Source: 2-02-FULL-66-14 sp964651335 (GTDB taxonomy: Bacteria > Pseudomonadota > Gammaproteobacteria > Burkholderiales > SG8-39). From it: 64,000 nucleotides of DNA. Of this stretch, positions 50,711 to 59,200 are shown one piece after another. Each line of letters starts with the position of its first letter. The first letter of the stretch is position 1. The DNA lies in the NCBI GenBank assembly GCA_964651335.1, contig CAZYVT010000002.1:52265-116264 (forward strand). Direction: 5' to 3'. Made by a program: the position numbers and the translations under genes. The notes under the pieces are model-generated. The model worked only from the letters and a program-made list of their open reading frames with translations, searched no databases and was not told the DNA's origin.

Positions 50711-50904
50711 GCGGACTGGGAACGGCGCCGGGGGACGGGTTGCAATCGCGGTTCACTGCCCCCGAGCCGCGCCAGGCGCCGCGCGCTTTCGCGCTCGATC
50801 AGGGCCTTGAGCCCCTCGTGGATCAGGGTGGTCCGCTCTTTCATCCCCGTGATGCGCTGGGCCTCGGTCACGAGCTGGTCGTCCAGGTTGATGGTGGTGC
50901 GCAT
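50707..50904 (-). CDS. vapB: VapB-family antitoxin
   Basis: This 65-aa protein opens M-R-T-T-I-N-L-D-D-Q-L-V-T-E-A-Q, the ribbon-helix-helix start of VapB/DUF2191 antitoxins. It ends with a basic toxin-binding tail. I chose the ATG at 50904; a start further upstream at 50934 would add ten residues. The gap to the upstream WYL remnant (50905-50975) should contain the promoter. Confidence 0.9.
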   Translation of the reverse strand: MRTTINLDDQLVTEAQRITGMKERTTLIHEGLKALIERESARRLARLGGSEPRLQPVPRRRSQSA

Positions 50905-50975
50905 GGTGCTTGCCTCCTGTGGATGTGCACCCACTATACATCATTTGATGTCGCAATTGATGTATCTGCCACCCG

Positions 50976-51170
50976 TCAGGCAGCACGAGGACTCCTACCT
51001 CCGGCAGCAGCGGAATCGATCGGGGCGTTGAAGCGATCGCGCATGTACGCGAGGTCGCGCTTCAACTGAGCACGGGAGATTCCGAGCGCCTCCTGCAGCT
51101 TCACGAACGCGACGCTGCGCCCGTCCTGGAGCAGCTGGTCGATCTTGTAGAAGCGCTCGGTGCGATCCAT
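50976..51170 (-). pseudogene. N-terminal stub of a helix-turn-helix/WYL-type regulator
   Basis: The 64-codon frame from 51170 encodes M-D-R-T-E-R-F-Y-K-I-D-Q-L-L and F-V-K-L-Q-E-A-L-G-I-S-R-A-Q-L-K-R-D-L-A-Y-M, the HTH of WYL-domain regulators. N-A-P-I-D follows. Complete proteins continue into the WYL domain, but here the sequence changes to unrelated residues and stops. About 70% of the gene is missing. It probably cannot act as a ligand-sensing regulator; whether the HTH still binds DNA is unknown. Confidence 0.7.
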
Positions 51171-51231
51171 GCCGGAGGGCAACGCTTACACGTGACGCCG
51201 TCGTGTTACAGGACTTGACACGCCTGGATCG

Positions 51232-52428
51232 TCATCCCTTCACACACAGCAGTTGCTTCAAAGTGTGCACGATTTCGACCAGATCGTCCTGGTCTGCCAT
51301 GACTTGGTCAATGTCCTTGTATGCGCCCGGAATCTCGTCGAGCACGCCGCGGTCCTTGCGACAGAGAACGCCTGTAGTCTGATTCTCCAGATCGACGGTC
51401 GTGAACTTCTTCTGCGCCTGCTTGCGGCTCATGCGCCGGCCCGCGCCATGCGCGCACGAGTCGAAACTTTCCGCCGATCCCCTGCCGCGCACGATGTAGC
51501 TGCGCGTGCCCATGCTGCCCGGAATGATGCCGAGCTCGCCCTGGCCGGCCCGGATCGCGCCCTTGCGCGTCACCCAGACATCCTCGCCGTAGTGAAATTC
51601 GCGCTCGACATAGTTGTGATGGCAATTCACCGCTTCGGACGCCCGTTCGAACGGCGGCAAATGGCGCCTAAGCGCTTCCAGCACCAGGTCCATCATCTCG
51701 GCGCGGTTCGAGAGGGCGTACTCCTGCGCCCAGTGCACCGCCTCGACGTAGTCGTCGAAGTGCCCGGCGCCTTCGGGGAAATACGCGAGGTCGCGATCCG
51801 GCAGCACAAGCTGGTTGCGCTCCGCGTCCCGGCGCGCCAGCTCGATGAAATAGGTGCCGATCGCGTTGCCGATCCCGCGGCTTCCCGAATGAAGCATCAC
51901 CCACATCCGGTTCGATTCGTCCAGGCAGACCTCGATGAAATGGTTGCCGCCGCCGAGCGTGCCCATCTGCCGCACCCAGCTCGAGTGTTTGCCGACCCGC
52001 TTCTCGATTCCCGGGTGCTTTTCGAGGATACGGTGCAGCCCGCGCTTGAATCCCTTCGCCGCTTCCGTCCGCGCGTCGCGCTCGTTGTGCTGATTGAAGC
52101 CCACCGGCACATCGCGCGAAACCTGGTCGAAGACGCGCTTGAGGCTTCTTTCGTCCAGATGTTCCGCAGTCAGGGAAATCCTCGTCGCGATCATCCCGCA
52201 CCCAATGTCCACCCCCACCGCCGCTGGAATGATCGCGCGCAGCGTCGCGATCACCGAGCCGACGGTGGCCCCGATGCCAAGGTGAACGTCTGGCATCGCC
52301 GCCACATGGTGATGCACGATCGGCAGCCTGGAGATATTGATCAGCTGCTGGCGTGCCTGCGGCTCGATCTCGCCGGTGTAAACCTTGACGGGTACGACGC
52401 CTTCGCGGATTTCCTGCAGGACGGGCAT
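51232..52428 (-). CDS. rtcB: RNA-splicing ligase RtcB
   Basis: This 398-aa protein has the RtcB core: M-P-D-V-H-L-G-I-G-A-T-V-G-S-V, G-V-D-I-G-C-G-M (Mn2+ ligand Cys) and G-G-G-N-H-F-I-E-V (His). Then come H-S-G-S-R-G-I-G (His) and A-H-G-A-G-R-R-M-S-R, holding the guanylated His. It joins 2',3'-cyclic-phosphate and 5'-OH RNA ends with GTP. I chose the ATG at 52428; an earlier one would add an atypical basic leader. No rtcA or rtcR is adjacent. Confidence 0.95.
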   Translation of the reverse strand: MPVLQEIREGVVPVKVYTGEIEPQARQQLINISRLPIVHHHVAAMPDVHLGIGATVGSVIATLRAIIPAAVGVDIGCGMIATRISLTAEHLDERSLKRVFDQVSRDVPVGFNQHNERDARTEAAKGFKRGLHRILEKHPGIEKRVGKHSSWVRQMGTLGGGNHFIEVCLDESNRMWVMLHSGSRGIGNAIGTYFIELARRDAERNQLVLPDRDLAYFPEGAGHFDDYVEAVHWAQEYALSNRAEMMDLVLEALRRHLPPFERASEAVNCHHNYVEREFHYGEDVWVTRKGAIRAGQGELGIIPGSMGTRSYIVRGRGSAESFDSCAHGAGRRMSRKQAQKKFTTVDLENQTTGVLCRKDRGVLDEIPGAYKDIDQVMADQDDLVEIVHTLKQLLCVKG

Positions 52429-52499
52429 GGCGCAAATCAGGGAGTCATTTTCGGTCGAATGGCGAGCTTCCCGCGGCCACCGATCCGCAGGCAAAGTGT

Positions 52500-53396
52500 C
52501 TACGCCGCGGGAAAGGTATCCGTACGGGAGTGTTCCTCGTTCAGCGCGATCTGACAGCGCGCCACCTCACTGGAAAAACGGCCGAGCGCCAGGGGCGAAC
52601 GTCCAATCATGTCGGTCAGCACCTTGGCCTCGCCCTTCCCCAGCTTCTCCACACGCAGCGTCCTCTTGAACTCCAACTCGATCGGTACCGGCGCGCCGGC
52701 GGCGTCGAACAAGCTCACGGTAAACTCCGCGAGAACCCACCCCAGGTCCGTGGCATTGGTGACTGAACCGGAAATCACGAGCCTTGCGTCCGCATCCTTC
52801 TCCATCTTGAGGCCGTTCAGCACAAATGGTCCGTGACGCGTTGCGACCTCGACGCGTTCCTGCGACCAGGACGATTGGGCGCGCTGCTCGGCGGGGCCGG
52901 GCTCAGCGAGTACCAGCGTTCCCACGACGCGCGTGAAATATTCCGCCACATTGTGCCGGGATCCCTCGGTGAGACGAAAATACACGAGGCCGCCGGGATT
53001 GAGGTCCTGGCCGAGCACGTGCAGGCGGGCGCCTCCGTTCCGGAGCCATTCTCCGCCCCACTTGCGCCGCACGACTTCTCCCAGGTAGGCACCTGCCATG
53101 ACCGCCAAGCGGCGCTGTCCCGTGGTGATCTCTTCCCGCCTGAGCCAATCGCGCGCCCGGTCCTGCTCTTCCGAATCCACCATGTCCATCAGGTCTTCGC
53201 GACGGGACGCCTCCTCCCCGCGGCGGCCGATGGCTCGCGCCTTGTCCGGGTCCTGAAAGAAGGCCTCCATCATGGGCTCGACGAGCTGTCCGCTCTCCAG
53301 GGAATAGTCGAGGCCAATCTGAAACTGGTCGCGCGCCAGCTCCACCATTTCGGCGGCGTATTGGCGCATCGTCTCGTCGAGGGTCTCTTCCGGCAT
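52500..53396 (-). CDS. Conserved hypothetical protein of unknown function
   Basis: This 298-aa protein is soluble and acidic in its first half, with no signal peptide. The N-terminal 90 residues are helical (Y-A-A-E-M-V-E-L-A-R-D-Q-F). The second half looks like beta strands with a fibronectin-like pattern (V-I-S-G-S-V-T-N-A-T-D-L-G-W-V-L-A-E-F-T-V). I do not recognise a family. It lies 71 nt upstream of rtcB on the same strand and may share its transcript. Confidence 0.6.
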   Translation of the reverse strand: MPEETLDETMRQYAAEMVELARDQFQIGLDYSLESGQLVEPMMEAFFQDPDKARAIGRRGEEASRREDLMDMVDSEEQDRARDWLRREEITTGQRRLAVMAGAYLGEVVRRKWGGEWLRNGGARLHVLGQDLNPGGLVYFRLTEGSRHNVAEYFTRVVGTLVLAEPGPAEQRAQSSWSQERVEVATRHGPFVLNGLKMEKDADARLVISGSVTNATDLGWVLAEFTVSLFDAAGAPVPIELEFKRTLRVEKLGKGEAKVLTDMIGRSPLALGRFSSEVARCQIALNEEHSRTDTFPAA

Positions 53397-53560
53397 TGCT
53401 GAGCCCCAAAGTAGAAATCCATTCTATTCCTGCAGCTCCGATCCGCGCGTCTTCGAGCGTCGTGCGCCGAAACGGGCTTACCATTGTGCCGCGGTACGGC
53501 AGGAGGAGGCTACCCATGGCGAGCACCCGAGCCATTCCGGGGTACGATCTCGCGAGGCGA

Positions 53561-54118
53561 ATGATGAAGCGGTTTCTTCTCGCGGCATTCCTGGCCTGCG
53601 CCCAGGGTCAGGCGAACGCCGGCGATCATGGCGACATCATCGTCTTCCAGATCGACCGGGACATCATCGGCAAGATCGTACTCAAGCCGGTTGAGGTCAT
53701 CGGTCCCCTCTGGGGCGACATTGGGCATGGCGTGTTTGCCGAACGGCGCACCGCGCATCATCCGGTGAGCAGCGCGGAACCCGGGTACCGGATGGAGGAC
53801 AGGAACACCAATCCCGCATTCTGCAAGGGATTGAAATTTTCCATTTCCGCGAGCAGCGACACGACCCTCCGGGCGGCGGTGGATTACTCCGGGTGCAAGG
53901 AATCGATCCGGGAGATGCTGCGGCAGACCCAGGCCGACGATCTGATCGACGGCATTGCCGCCGCCATCCTGCATACGAACAATCAGCACAAGCTGCGCTA
54001 CACGAAAATACGGATGGAAGCCGCCGGCGTTCGCGCGCAACCGGTCGTACGGGAGCTCGAGTGGGAGCATCTGCGCAAGCGCTACAAACCTCTCTACCGG
54101 CTCGTGCGCGAGAAATGA
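53561..54118 (+). CDS. Exported protein of unknown function
   Basis: This 185-aa protein has a clear Sec signal peptide (M-M-K-R-F-L-L-A-A-F-L-A...A-N-A). The mature part is polar with two cysteines (F-C-K-G and Y-S-G-C-K-E) that could pair. No family is recognised. The start at 53561 gives a proper signal; upstream starts do not. It overlaps the next gene by 4 nt (ATGA), so the two products probably work together. Confidence 0.55.
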   Translation: MMKRFLLAAFLACAQGQANAGDHGDIIVFQIDRDIIGKIVLKPVEVIGPLWGDIGHGVFAERRTAHHPVSSAEPGYRMEDRNTNPAFCKGLKFSISASSDTTLRAAVDYSGCKESIREMLRQTQADDLIDGIAAAILHTNNQHKLRYTKIRMEAAGVRAQPVVRELEWEHLRKRYKPLYRLVREK

Positions 54119-54894
54119 TCCGGGGACTGATCGCGGCACTGTTGCTGCTTTCCCTCTCCACCGCCGCCATGTCGGACGAAAAGATCTTCTTCGCGTCGCC
54201 GCAGGAAGCGGTGCCGGCGCTCGCCAGGATGCTCGCCGCGGAAGATTGGCCGCGACTCGCGCGCTGCTACCTGCTGGATGCGAGCAGCATCGAGCGCAGC
54301 GATCTCGAGTCGGGGCGCTATTTCAGGCGTTCCACGCCGGCTGAGGGCCACCCCGCCGGTCTGGACCGCTGGCGCCATCCCTTTCCCCCGGGCTACCGCT
54401 ATTTGTCGCATGCCGTCGATGGCGATGAGGCCCTGGTTCGCGTCGGGATCGAGATCGATCAAGGCGGTGGAATGGTGCAACGGGGCTTGCGCGAATTTCG
54501 CATGCGCAGGACCGACGGCGGCTGGCAGGTCCTGCCCGACCGCGCCGACAGCCTGGTGCGGCAGTGGACGGCGGCGGCGCTGCGCGCGCATTTCACTCGC
54601 GCCCACGCCACCCTGGATCGGCCCAGGGCCGAGGCGGAATCGAGCCGCCTCGAGACGCTCCTCGCGGACGAGCCGCGCGCGCCGACCGCGCTTGCCGACC
54701 GCCTCGCAGAAGTCGAGCGGATGCACGGCGAGGCCGCGACCGAGTTCGCCTCTCTGATGACCATGGCGCGCGAGCAGACGGAGGAGGATCGCACACGGCT
54801 CTCGCGCCTGGAGCAGGAAGTGCAGCGGCTCGATCTGGAGCGGCGATTGCTTGGCGGGCTCGAGGCCCGGCTCACACCCGTCCCGCGCCGGTAG
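54115..54894 (+). CDS. Exported protein with C-terminal coiled coil, unknown function
   Basis: This 259-aa protein has a signal peptide (about residues 1-18, ending S-T-A-A-M-S). A mixed domain follows (about 25-150; W-P-R-L-A-R-C-Y-L-L, then R-V-G-I-E-I-D), with a DUF4878/SnoaL-like feel but no firm match. The C-terminus is a long charged coiled coil (about 165-250). It is coupled to the preceding gene by ATGA. Confidence 0.55.
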   Translation: MIRGLIAALLLLSLSTAAMSDEKIFFASPQEAVPALARMLAAEDWPRLARCYLLDASSIERSDLESGRYFRRSTPAEGHPAGLDRWRHPFPPGYRYLSHAVDGDEALVRVGIEIDQGGGMVQRGLREFRMRRTDGGWQVLPDRADSLVRQWTAAALRAHFTRAHATLDRPRAEAESSRLETLLADEPRAPTALADRLAEVERMHGEAATEFASLMTMAREQTEEDRTRLSRLEQEVQRLDLERRLLGGLEARLTPVPRR

Positions 54895-55063
54895 CGCGCG
54901 CACGCGGGCGAATCAGCCCGATCGAGTTCGAATCGACCAGCACTTCGAGCAGCGCCTTGATGATGTACCGGCTGTGGGTGATCTCGGTCTCGGCGACGAA
55001 CTTCGTGAATCCGCTGATGTCCGGAATGAAGAACAGAACCTTGCCGGCTGAAGCCTGTTCCAT
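54872..55063 (-). pseudogene. N-terminal stub of a DUF2652 protein
   Basis: The frame from 55063 encodes K-V-L-F-F-I-P-D-I-S-G-F-T-K-F-V-A-E-T-E-I and continues Y-I-I-K-A-L-L-E-V-L-V-D-S-N. This is the start of DUF2652 (adenylate-cyclase-like) proteins, which normally run to about 200 residues and include E-G-D-A-I-L-F-Y. Here it changes to unrelated sequence after S-I-G-L and stops at 54872, overlapping the end of the opposing gene by 23 nt. It is a 5' remnant of a lost gene. Confidence 0.78.
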
Positions 55064-55233
55064 GGCCGCCCCCACGGGTTCCTGCGTCAATTGTTGCAGT
55101 CTAACGTGCGGCGGCCGCGCAGTTCGTACTGCAGCAAACGGGCGACCCGATGGCTTGTTGGATCACGGGCACTGATCTACTATTCAGCCGCACTTACCCA
55201 CGCGAGGCGCATTGAGCATAGGCGGGTGACGAC

Positions 55234-56385
55234 ATGCGGCACTGGTGGAGTATTCCGGCTGTTTTGGCGCTGTCGGCTTGCGCCGCACCCGAGATCGTCC
55301 CGATACAGCCCGCAAGCCTGCTGCGCGACGAAGCATTTCAGGCCAGGCCCGTTCCTGCCGATCCCGACGTGTTCGCAGTGAGCGGTGCAATGAGACAGTA
55401 CCTCGAAGTGGACATCGCCAGGCAGTTGCGTTCCAAGGGCAATTTGCATGGGCTCGTCGCAGCTCTGCAAAGCAGCACGCAGCTAAAGCTGGAATACGAT
55501 TCCGCAGTCACGCGTACCGCCGCGGAGGCATTTGAGGCGCGCTCAGGCAACTGCTTGTCGCTTACCCTCATGACCGCCGCGCTGGCCCGCGAGCTGGGCT
55601 TGTCGGTATCCTTTCGGCGCGTCTTTTCGGACGAGACGTGGACGCGCAGGGACAACACGCTGTTCCTCGGCGGACACATCAACATTGTCCTTGCGCGCCC
55701 CCCGGCGGACCGGATCGGGAACTTCGATCGCGGCGGCGGCATCATCGTCGACTTCATCCCGCAAGAGGACCTACGGCGGCAGCGCGTCCGGGAGATTCGC
55801 GAAACTACCGTGCTTGCCATGTTCATGAACAACCGGGCCGCGGAAGCGATGGCTCTAGGATTGCTCGACGAAGCGTATTGGTGGGCGCGCGGAGCGACGC
55901 TGCAGGATCCGCGCTTCCTGGAGGCCTTCAACACCCTGGGCGTGATCTATTTTCGGCATGGCAATCTGGCGCAAGCCGAACGCGTATTCCAATACCTGTT
56001 GACGCGGGAGGCCGAAAACACCTCCGCGATGTCCAACCTCGCCAACGTCCTGGAAAAGCAGGGGCGACACAAGGCGTCTGTCGCTCTCAGGGAGAAGCTG
56101 CAGCGAATCGAACCGCATCCGCCGTTCCATTTCCTTGACCTGGGATTCGCTGCCCTGAAGCGCAAGGACTTCGCCGCGGCGCGCGACTACCTTGCCAAGG
56201 AACTGGCGCGGAACGCCGCGTACCACGAGGCGCATTTCGGACTGGCCGTCGCCTACCTCGGGCTGGGCGATTCAAGTTCAGCGCGACGGCATCTCACCGC
56301 GGCGTTGGAGGCCAGTACCAATCGTCGCGAACACGATCTCTACGCTGCAAAGCTGGAGTGGCTGCGGTCACACCGGCTGCAGTGA
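55234..56385 (+). CDS. Lipoprotein with transglutaminase-like and TPR domains
   Basis: This 383-aa protein has a lipobox (A-L-S-A-C-A-A-P) after a short signal. A transglutaminase-like core follows (about 85-185) with Cys in R-S-G-N-C-L-S-L-T-L-M, His in L-G-G-H-I-N-I-V-L and Asp in I-I-V-D-F-I-P, a plausible catalytic triad. From about 205 it has TPR repeats (R-F-L-E-A-F-N-T-L-G-V-I-Y-F-R-H-G-N-L-A-Q-A). It is probably periplasmic and membrane-anchored. Substrate unknown. Confidence 0.82.
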   Translation: MRHWWSIPAVLALSACAAPEIVPIQPASLLRDEAFQARPVPADPDVFAVSGAMRQYLEVDIARQLRSKGNLHGLVAALQSSTQLKLEYDSAVTRTAAEAFEARSGNCLSLTLMTAALARELGLSVSFRRVFSDETWTRRDNTLFLGGHINIVLARPPADRIGNFDRGGGIIVDFIPQEDLRRQRVREIRETTVLAMFMNNRAAEAMALGLLDEAYWWARGATLQDPRFLEAFNTLGVIYFRHGNLAQAERVFQYLLTREAENTSAMSNLANVLEKQGRHKASVALREKLQRIEPHPPFHFLDLGFAALKRKDFAAARDYLAKELARNAAYHEAHFGLAVAYLGLGDSSSARRHLTAALEASTNRREHDLYAAKLEWLRSHRLQ

Positions 56386-56456
56386 GGGGCCGATGGGGTG
56401 AGCAGTCCCGCCGGCCCCGCCCCGACGATCCCGACCTGAGTGCGCACAGTCCTCCC

Positions 56457-57326
56457 CTACCTCTTCAGCTTGAGGAGCTTCGCCGCGTTTTCTTTCATGA
56501 TCAGCGGCCGCACCTCGGGCTTGATCGGCAGCTTCTCGAATTCCGCCAGCCACCGGTCGGGGTCGATCACCGGGTTGTCGGTTCCGAACAGCACCTTGTG
56601 CCTGAGCAGCGTATTGGCGTACTGCACCAGCTTCGGCTCGAAATATTTCGGCGACCAGCCCGAGAGATCGATGTAGACGTTCGGCTTGTGGGTCGCGATC
56701 GAGAGTTGCTCATCCTGCCACGGCACCCCGGGATGCGCCGAGATGATCGGCATGTCGGGAAAGTCCGCCGCGACATCGTCGAGATGGATCGGGTTCGAGT
56801 ACTTCAGCCGCAGTCCGCCGCCGCCGGGCATCCCGGCGCCGATGCCTGTCTGCCCGGTATGAAAGAGCGCGGGCAGTCCGGCTTCCGAAATGACCTCGTA
56901 CAGGGGATAAGCGTCGCGGTCGTTCGGATAGAAGGCCTGCACCGTGGGATGAAACTTGAATCCCTTCACGCCGTAGTCCTTGATCAGCCGCCGCGCCTCT
57001 CGCACGCCCATCCTGCCGCGCGCCGGGTCGATGCTCGCGAACGGGATCGCAACGTCGGCGTGTTCGGCGGCCGATTCGGCCACCTCTTCGTTGCTGATCC
57101 GTTTGATCCCCATGCCGCGCTCGTGATCGACGGTGAACACGACGAAGGCCATCTTGCGCGCGCGGTAGTAGGCGGCCATCTGCGCGATCGTGGGGTGCCG
57201 CACGGCGTAGCGGAAGTAGCGGCCGCGCGCCTCGAGCGACTCCTGCGCGACTTCGTCGGGCAGCGTCCGGGTGGAGACTTCCGCGTGGGTGTGTATGTCG
57301 ATGGCGACGATTTCGTCGAGATTCAT
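56457..57326 (-). CDS. Amidohydrolase-2 family (metal-dependent) hydrolase or decarboxylase
   Basis: This 289-aa TIM-barrel protein has D-I-H-T-H-A-E (metal HxH), G-F-K-F-H-P, L-F-H-T-G-Q-T-G, I-S-A-H-P-G and L-F-G-T-D-N-P. This set fits the amidohydrolase-2 group, which includes aromatic decarboxylases such as those for gamma-resorcylate and 5-carboxyvanillate as well as hydrolases. Coupling to a feruloyl-CoA-synthetase-like gene by ATGA suggests a role in aromatic or side-chain catabolism. The exact reaction is unknown. Confidence 0.82.
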   Translation of the reverse strand: MNLDEIVAIDIHTHAEVSTRTLPDEVAQESLEARGRYFRYAVRHPTIAQMAAYYRARKMAFVVFTVDHERGMGIKRISNEEVAESAAEHADVAIPFASIDPARGRMGVREARRLIKDYGVKGFKFHPTVQAFYPNDRDAYPLYEVISEAGLPALFHTGQTGIGAGMPGGGGLRLKYSNPIHLDDVAADFPDMPIISAHPGVPWQDEQLSIATHKPNVYIDLSGWSPKYFEPKLVQYANTLLRHKVLFGTDNPVIDPDRWLAEFEKLPIKPEVRPLIMKENAAKLLKLKR

Positions 57327-59113
57327 GCTGACCTCCACCTGGCAATGATCAGTCTTTCCGAAGGCGGGTAACGATACAGCTCCTCGACCAATCCGGCGCG
57401 CGCCTTCAGCACGGCGCGCTGGTTGATCGAACCCTTGTCGGTGATCTCGCTGGCGTCGATCGAAGGCGGCGCCTCGAGCAGCATCGCCCGCACGATCCGA
57501 TTCGAGCTCCCTGTGCTTTCGCGCGCAAGGAAATCGAGAACCACCTGGATGCGCGCCCGAAGCGCATCCGGCCCGAGCGGCCGGCATGCCTCGACATTCG
57601 GGAAAATCAGTGCGCCGACATGGTCCCGGCCGTGGCCGGTCATCACGCAGTCCTGAATGTAGGGCGACCCGGCAGCGTTCAGGCGCGCACGCAGCGGCCC
57701 GACGCTGACCCATGTGCCGGTGGTCAGCTTGAAGTCCTCAGTGATCCGGCCATCGAATTCGAATCCCTGCCGTGCGTCAGCGGGATCGATGAAGCGCATC
57801 GCGTCGCCGGTCCGATAGAAACCTTCTTCGTCGAACGCGGCGCGCGTGAGGTCGGCCTGGCGCCAGTACCCGGGCGTGATGCTCGGGCCGCGGAAGCGCA
57901 CTTCGAGCTTGTCTGCCACCGGTGCAAGCTTCATCTCGAGACCATCCACCGGCAGGCCGACCGTGCCGGCGCGCCCCGCTCCGCGATTGGTGCTCATGGC
58001 GAACGGCGCGGTCTCGGTGGCGCCGTAACCGGTGATCCAGAGGATGCGCTCGCCGCAAGTTTCGACCGCCAGCTCCTCGTACGCCTTCCAGACCGGCTGC
58101 GGCAGCACGGCAGCCGCATACTGCAGCAACCCCAGCCTGCCGAAGAAGCTATTGCGCAACGTCGCATCGCCGCGGAAGTATGGCAGCAGCGCCTCGTACC
58201 CCCGTGGTACGTTGAAATAAATCGTCGGCCCGACCTCGCGCAGGTTGCGCACGGTGCGCTCGATCAGCCCCGGCAGCGGCTTTCCCTCATCGATGTAAAG
58301 CGTGCCGCCGTGGTACAGAATGATGCCGATGTTGTGATTGCCGCCCGCCGTGTGGTTCCACGGCAGCCAGTCAACGAGGACCGGCGGCACCTCGGCGAGG
58401 AACGGCAGCGCCTGCACGAGCATCTGCTGGTTTGCGCAGAGCATGCGCTGCGTGTTGATGACGGCCTTGGGCTGGCCGGTCGAACCCGAGGTGAACAGAA
58501 ACTTCGCGACCGTGTCCGGCCCCACGGCGGCATGCGCCTGCTCCACCGCGGCAGTGGGGGTCGTCGCTTCAAGTTCCGCGAAACCATGTCCGGGCACAAC
58601 CTCGGTATCGGCGGGAACTGCTGCTGCAATCGCTTTCGCGAAGCGCTCGCCGTCCGCCGCGAATACCAGTCCCGGCGTAGCGAGCCCGATGATGTAGCGC
58701 AGTTTCGCGTAGTCGGTGGAGATGAGTGAATACGCGGGTGAGACCGGCGCGCAGGGCACGCCGACATGCATCGCGGCGAGCAGCAGCAGAAGGTGCTCGA
58801 TGCCGTTCTCCGACAGGATCGCGACCGGCCGCTCGGGAGAGAGTTTGCGGTCCAGCAACGCCTGCGCGAGCGAGCGCACCCGCGCATACGCATCGGCATA
58901 GGTCACCGTGCGCCAGCCGCCGCGCGCGTCGCGCTGCGCCACAAGCGTGCGCTCCGGAATTTCCCGCGCCCAGCGCACCAGCCGCTCGGTGAGGCAGTTC
59001 GGGTAAGGCCCCAGCACGTGCGGCGAGCGAAGAAAGACCACCCCGTCGTCGCGGCGCACGGCCGCTACGTCGGAGCTTCCCAGGGGTACTACCCGGGTGC
59101 GAGCCTCAGGCAT
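57323..59113 (-). CDS. Feruloyl-CoA synthetase-like AMP-forming ligase
   Basis: This 596-aa adenylating enzyme has the AMP-binding motif F-L-F-T-S-G-S-T-G-Q-P-K-A-V. W-I-T-G-Y-G-A-T-E-T-A-P and Y-R-T-G-D-A follow, then the feruloyl-CoA-synthetase-type stretch E-D-F-K-L-T-T-G-T-W-V-S-V-G. The C-terminal S-E-I-T-D-K-G-S-I-N-Q-R contains the catalytic lysine. It activates an aromatic or related acid as its CoA ester. It is first in a two-gene operon and divergent from the liv genes. Confidence 0.88.
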   Translation of the reverse strand: MPEARTRVVPLGSSDVAAVRRDDGVVFLRSPHVLGPYPNCLTERLVRWAREIPERTLVAQRDARGGWRTVTYADAYARVRSLAQALLDRKLSPERPVAILSENGIEHLLLLLAAMHVGVPCAPVSPAYSLISTDYAKLRYIIGLATPGLVFAADGERFAKAIAAAVPADTEVVPGHGFAELEATTPTAAVEQAHAAVGPDTVAKFLFTSGSTGQPKAVINTQRMLCANQQMLVQALPFLAEVPPVLVDWLPWNHTAGGNHNIGIILYHGGTLYIDEGKPLPGLIERTVRNLREVGPTIYFNVPRGYEALLPYFRGDATLRNSFFGRLGLLQYAAAVLPQPVWKAYEELAVETCGERILWITGYGATETAPFAMSTNRGAGRAGTVGLPVDGLEMKLAPVADKLEVRFRGPSITPGYWRQADLTRAAFDEEGFYRTGDAMRFIDPADARQGFEFDGRITEDFKLTTGTWVSVGPLRARLNAAGSPYIQDCVMTGHGRDHVGALIFPNVEACRPLGPDALRARIQVVLDFLARESTGSSNRIVRAMLLEAPPSIDASEITDKGSINQRAVLKARAGLVEELYRYPPSERLIIARWRSA

Positions 59114-59200
59114 CGATGACGTGCGATCATAATGCCGGAAGCGACGCCGTTCCCCGCGCGTCGCGTAAAATGCTTGCCATCATTTCGAGAGGTCCAACCC

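Noticed and set aside
49731..55063. Possible integrated element or genomic island with att sites.
   Set aside because: Pseudogenes and a toxin-antitoxin pair are present, but I found no integrase, tRNA gene or flanking direct repeat.
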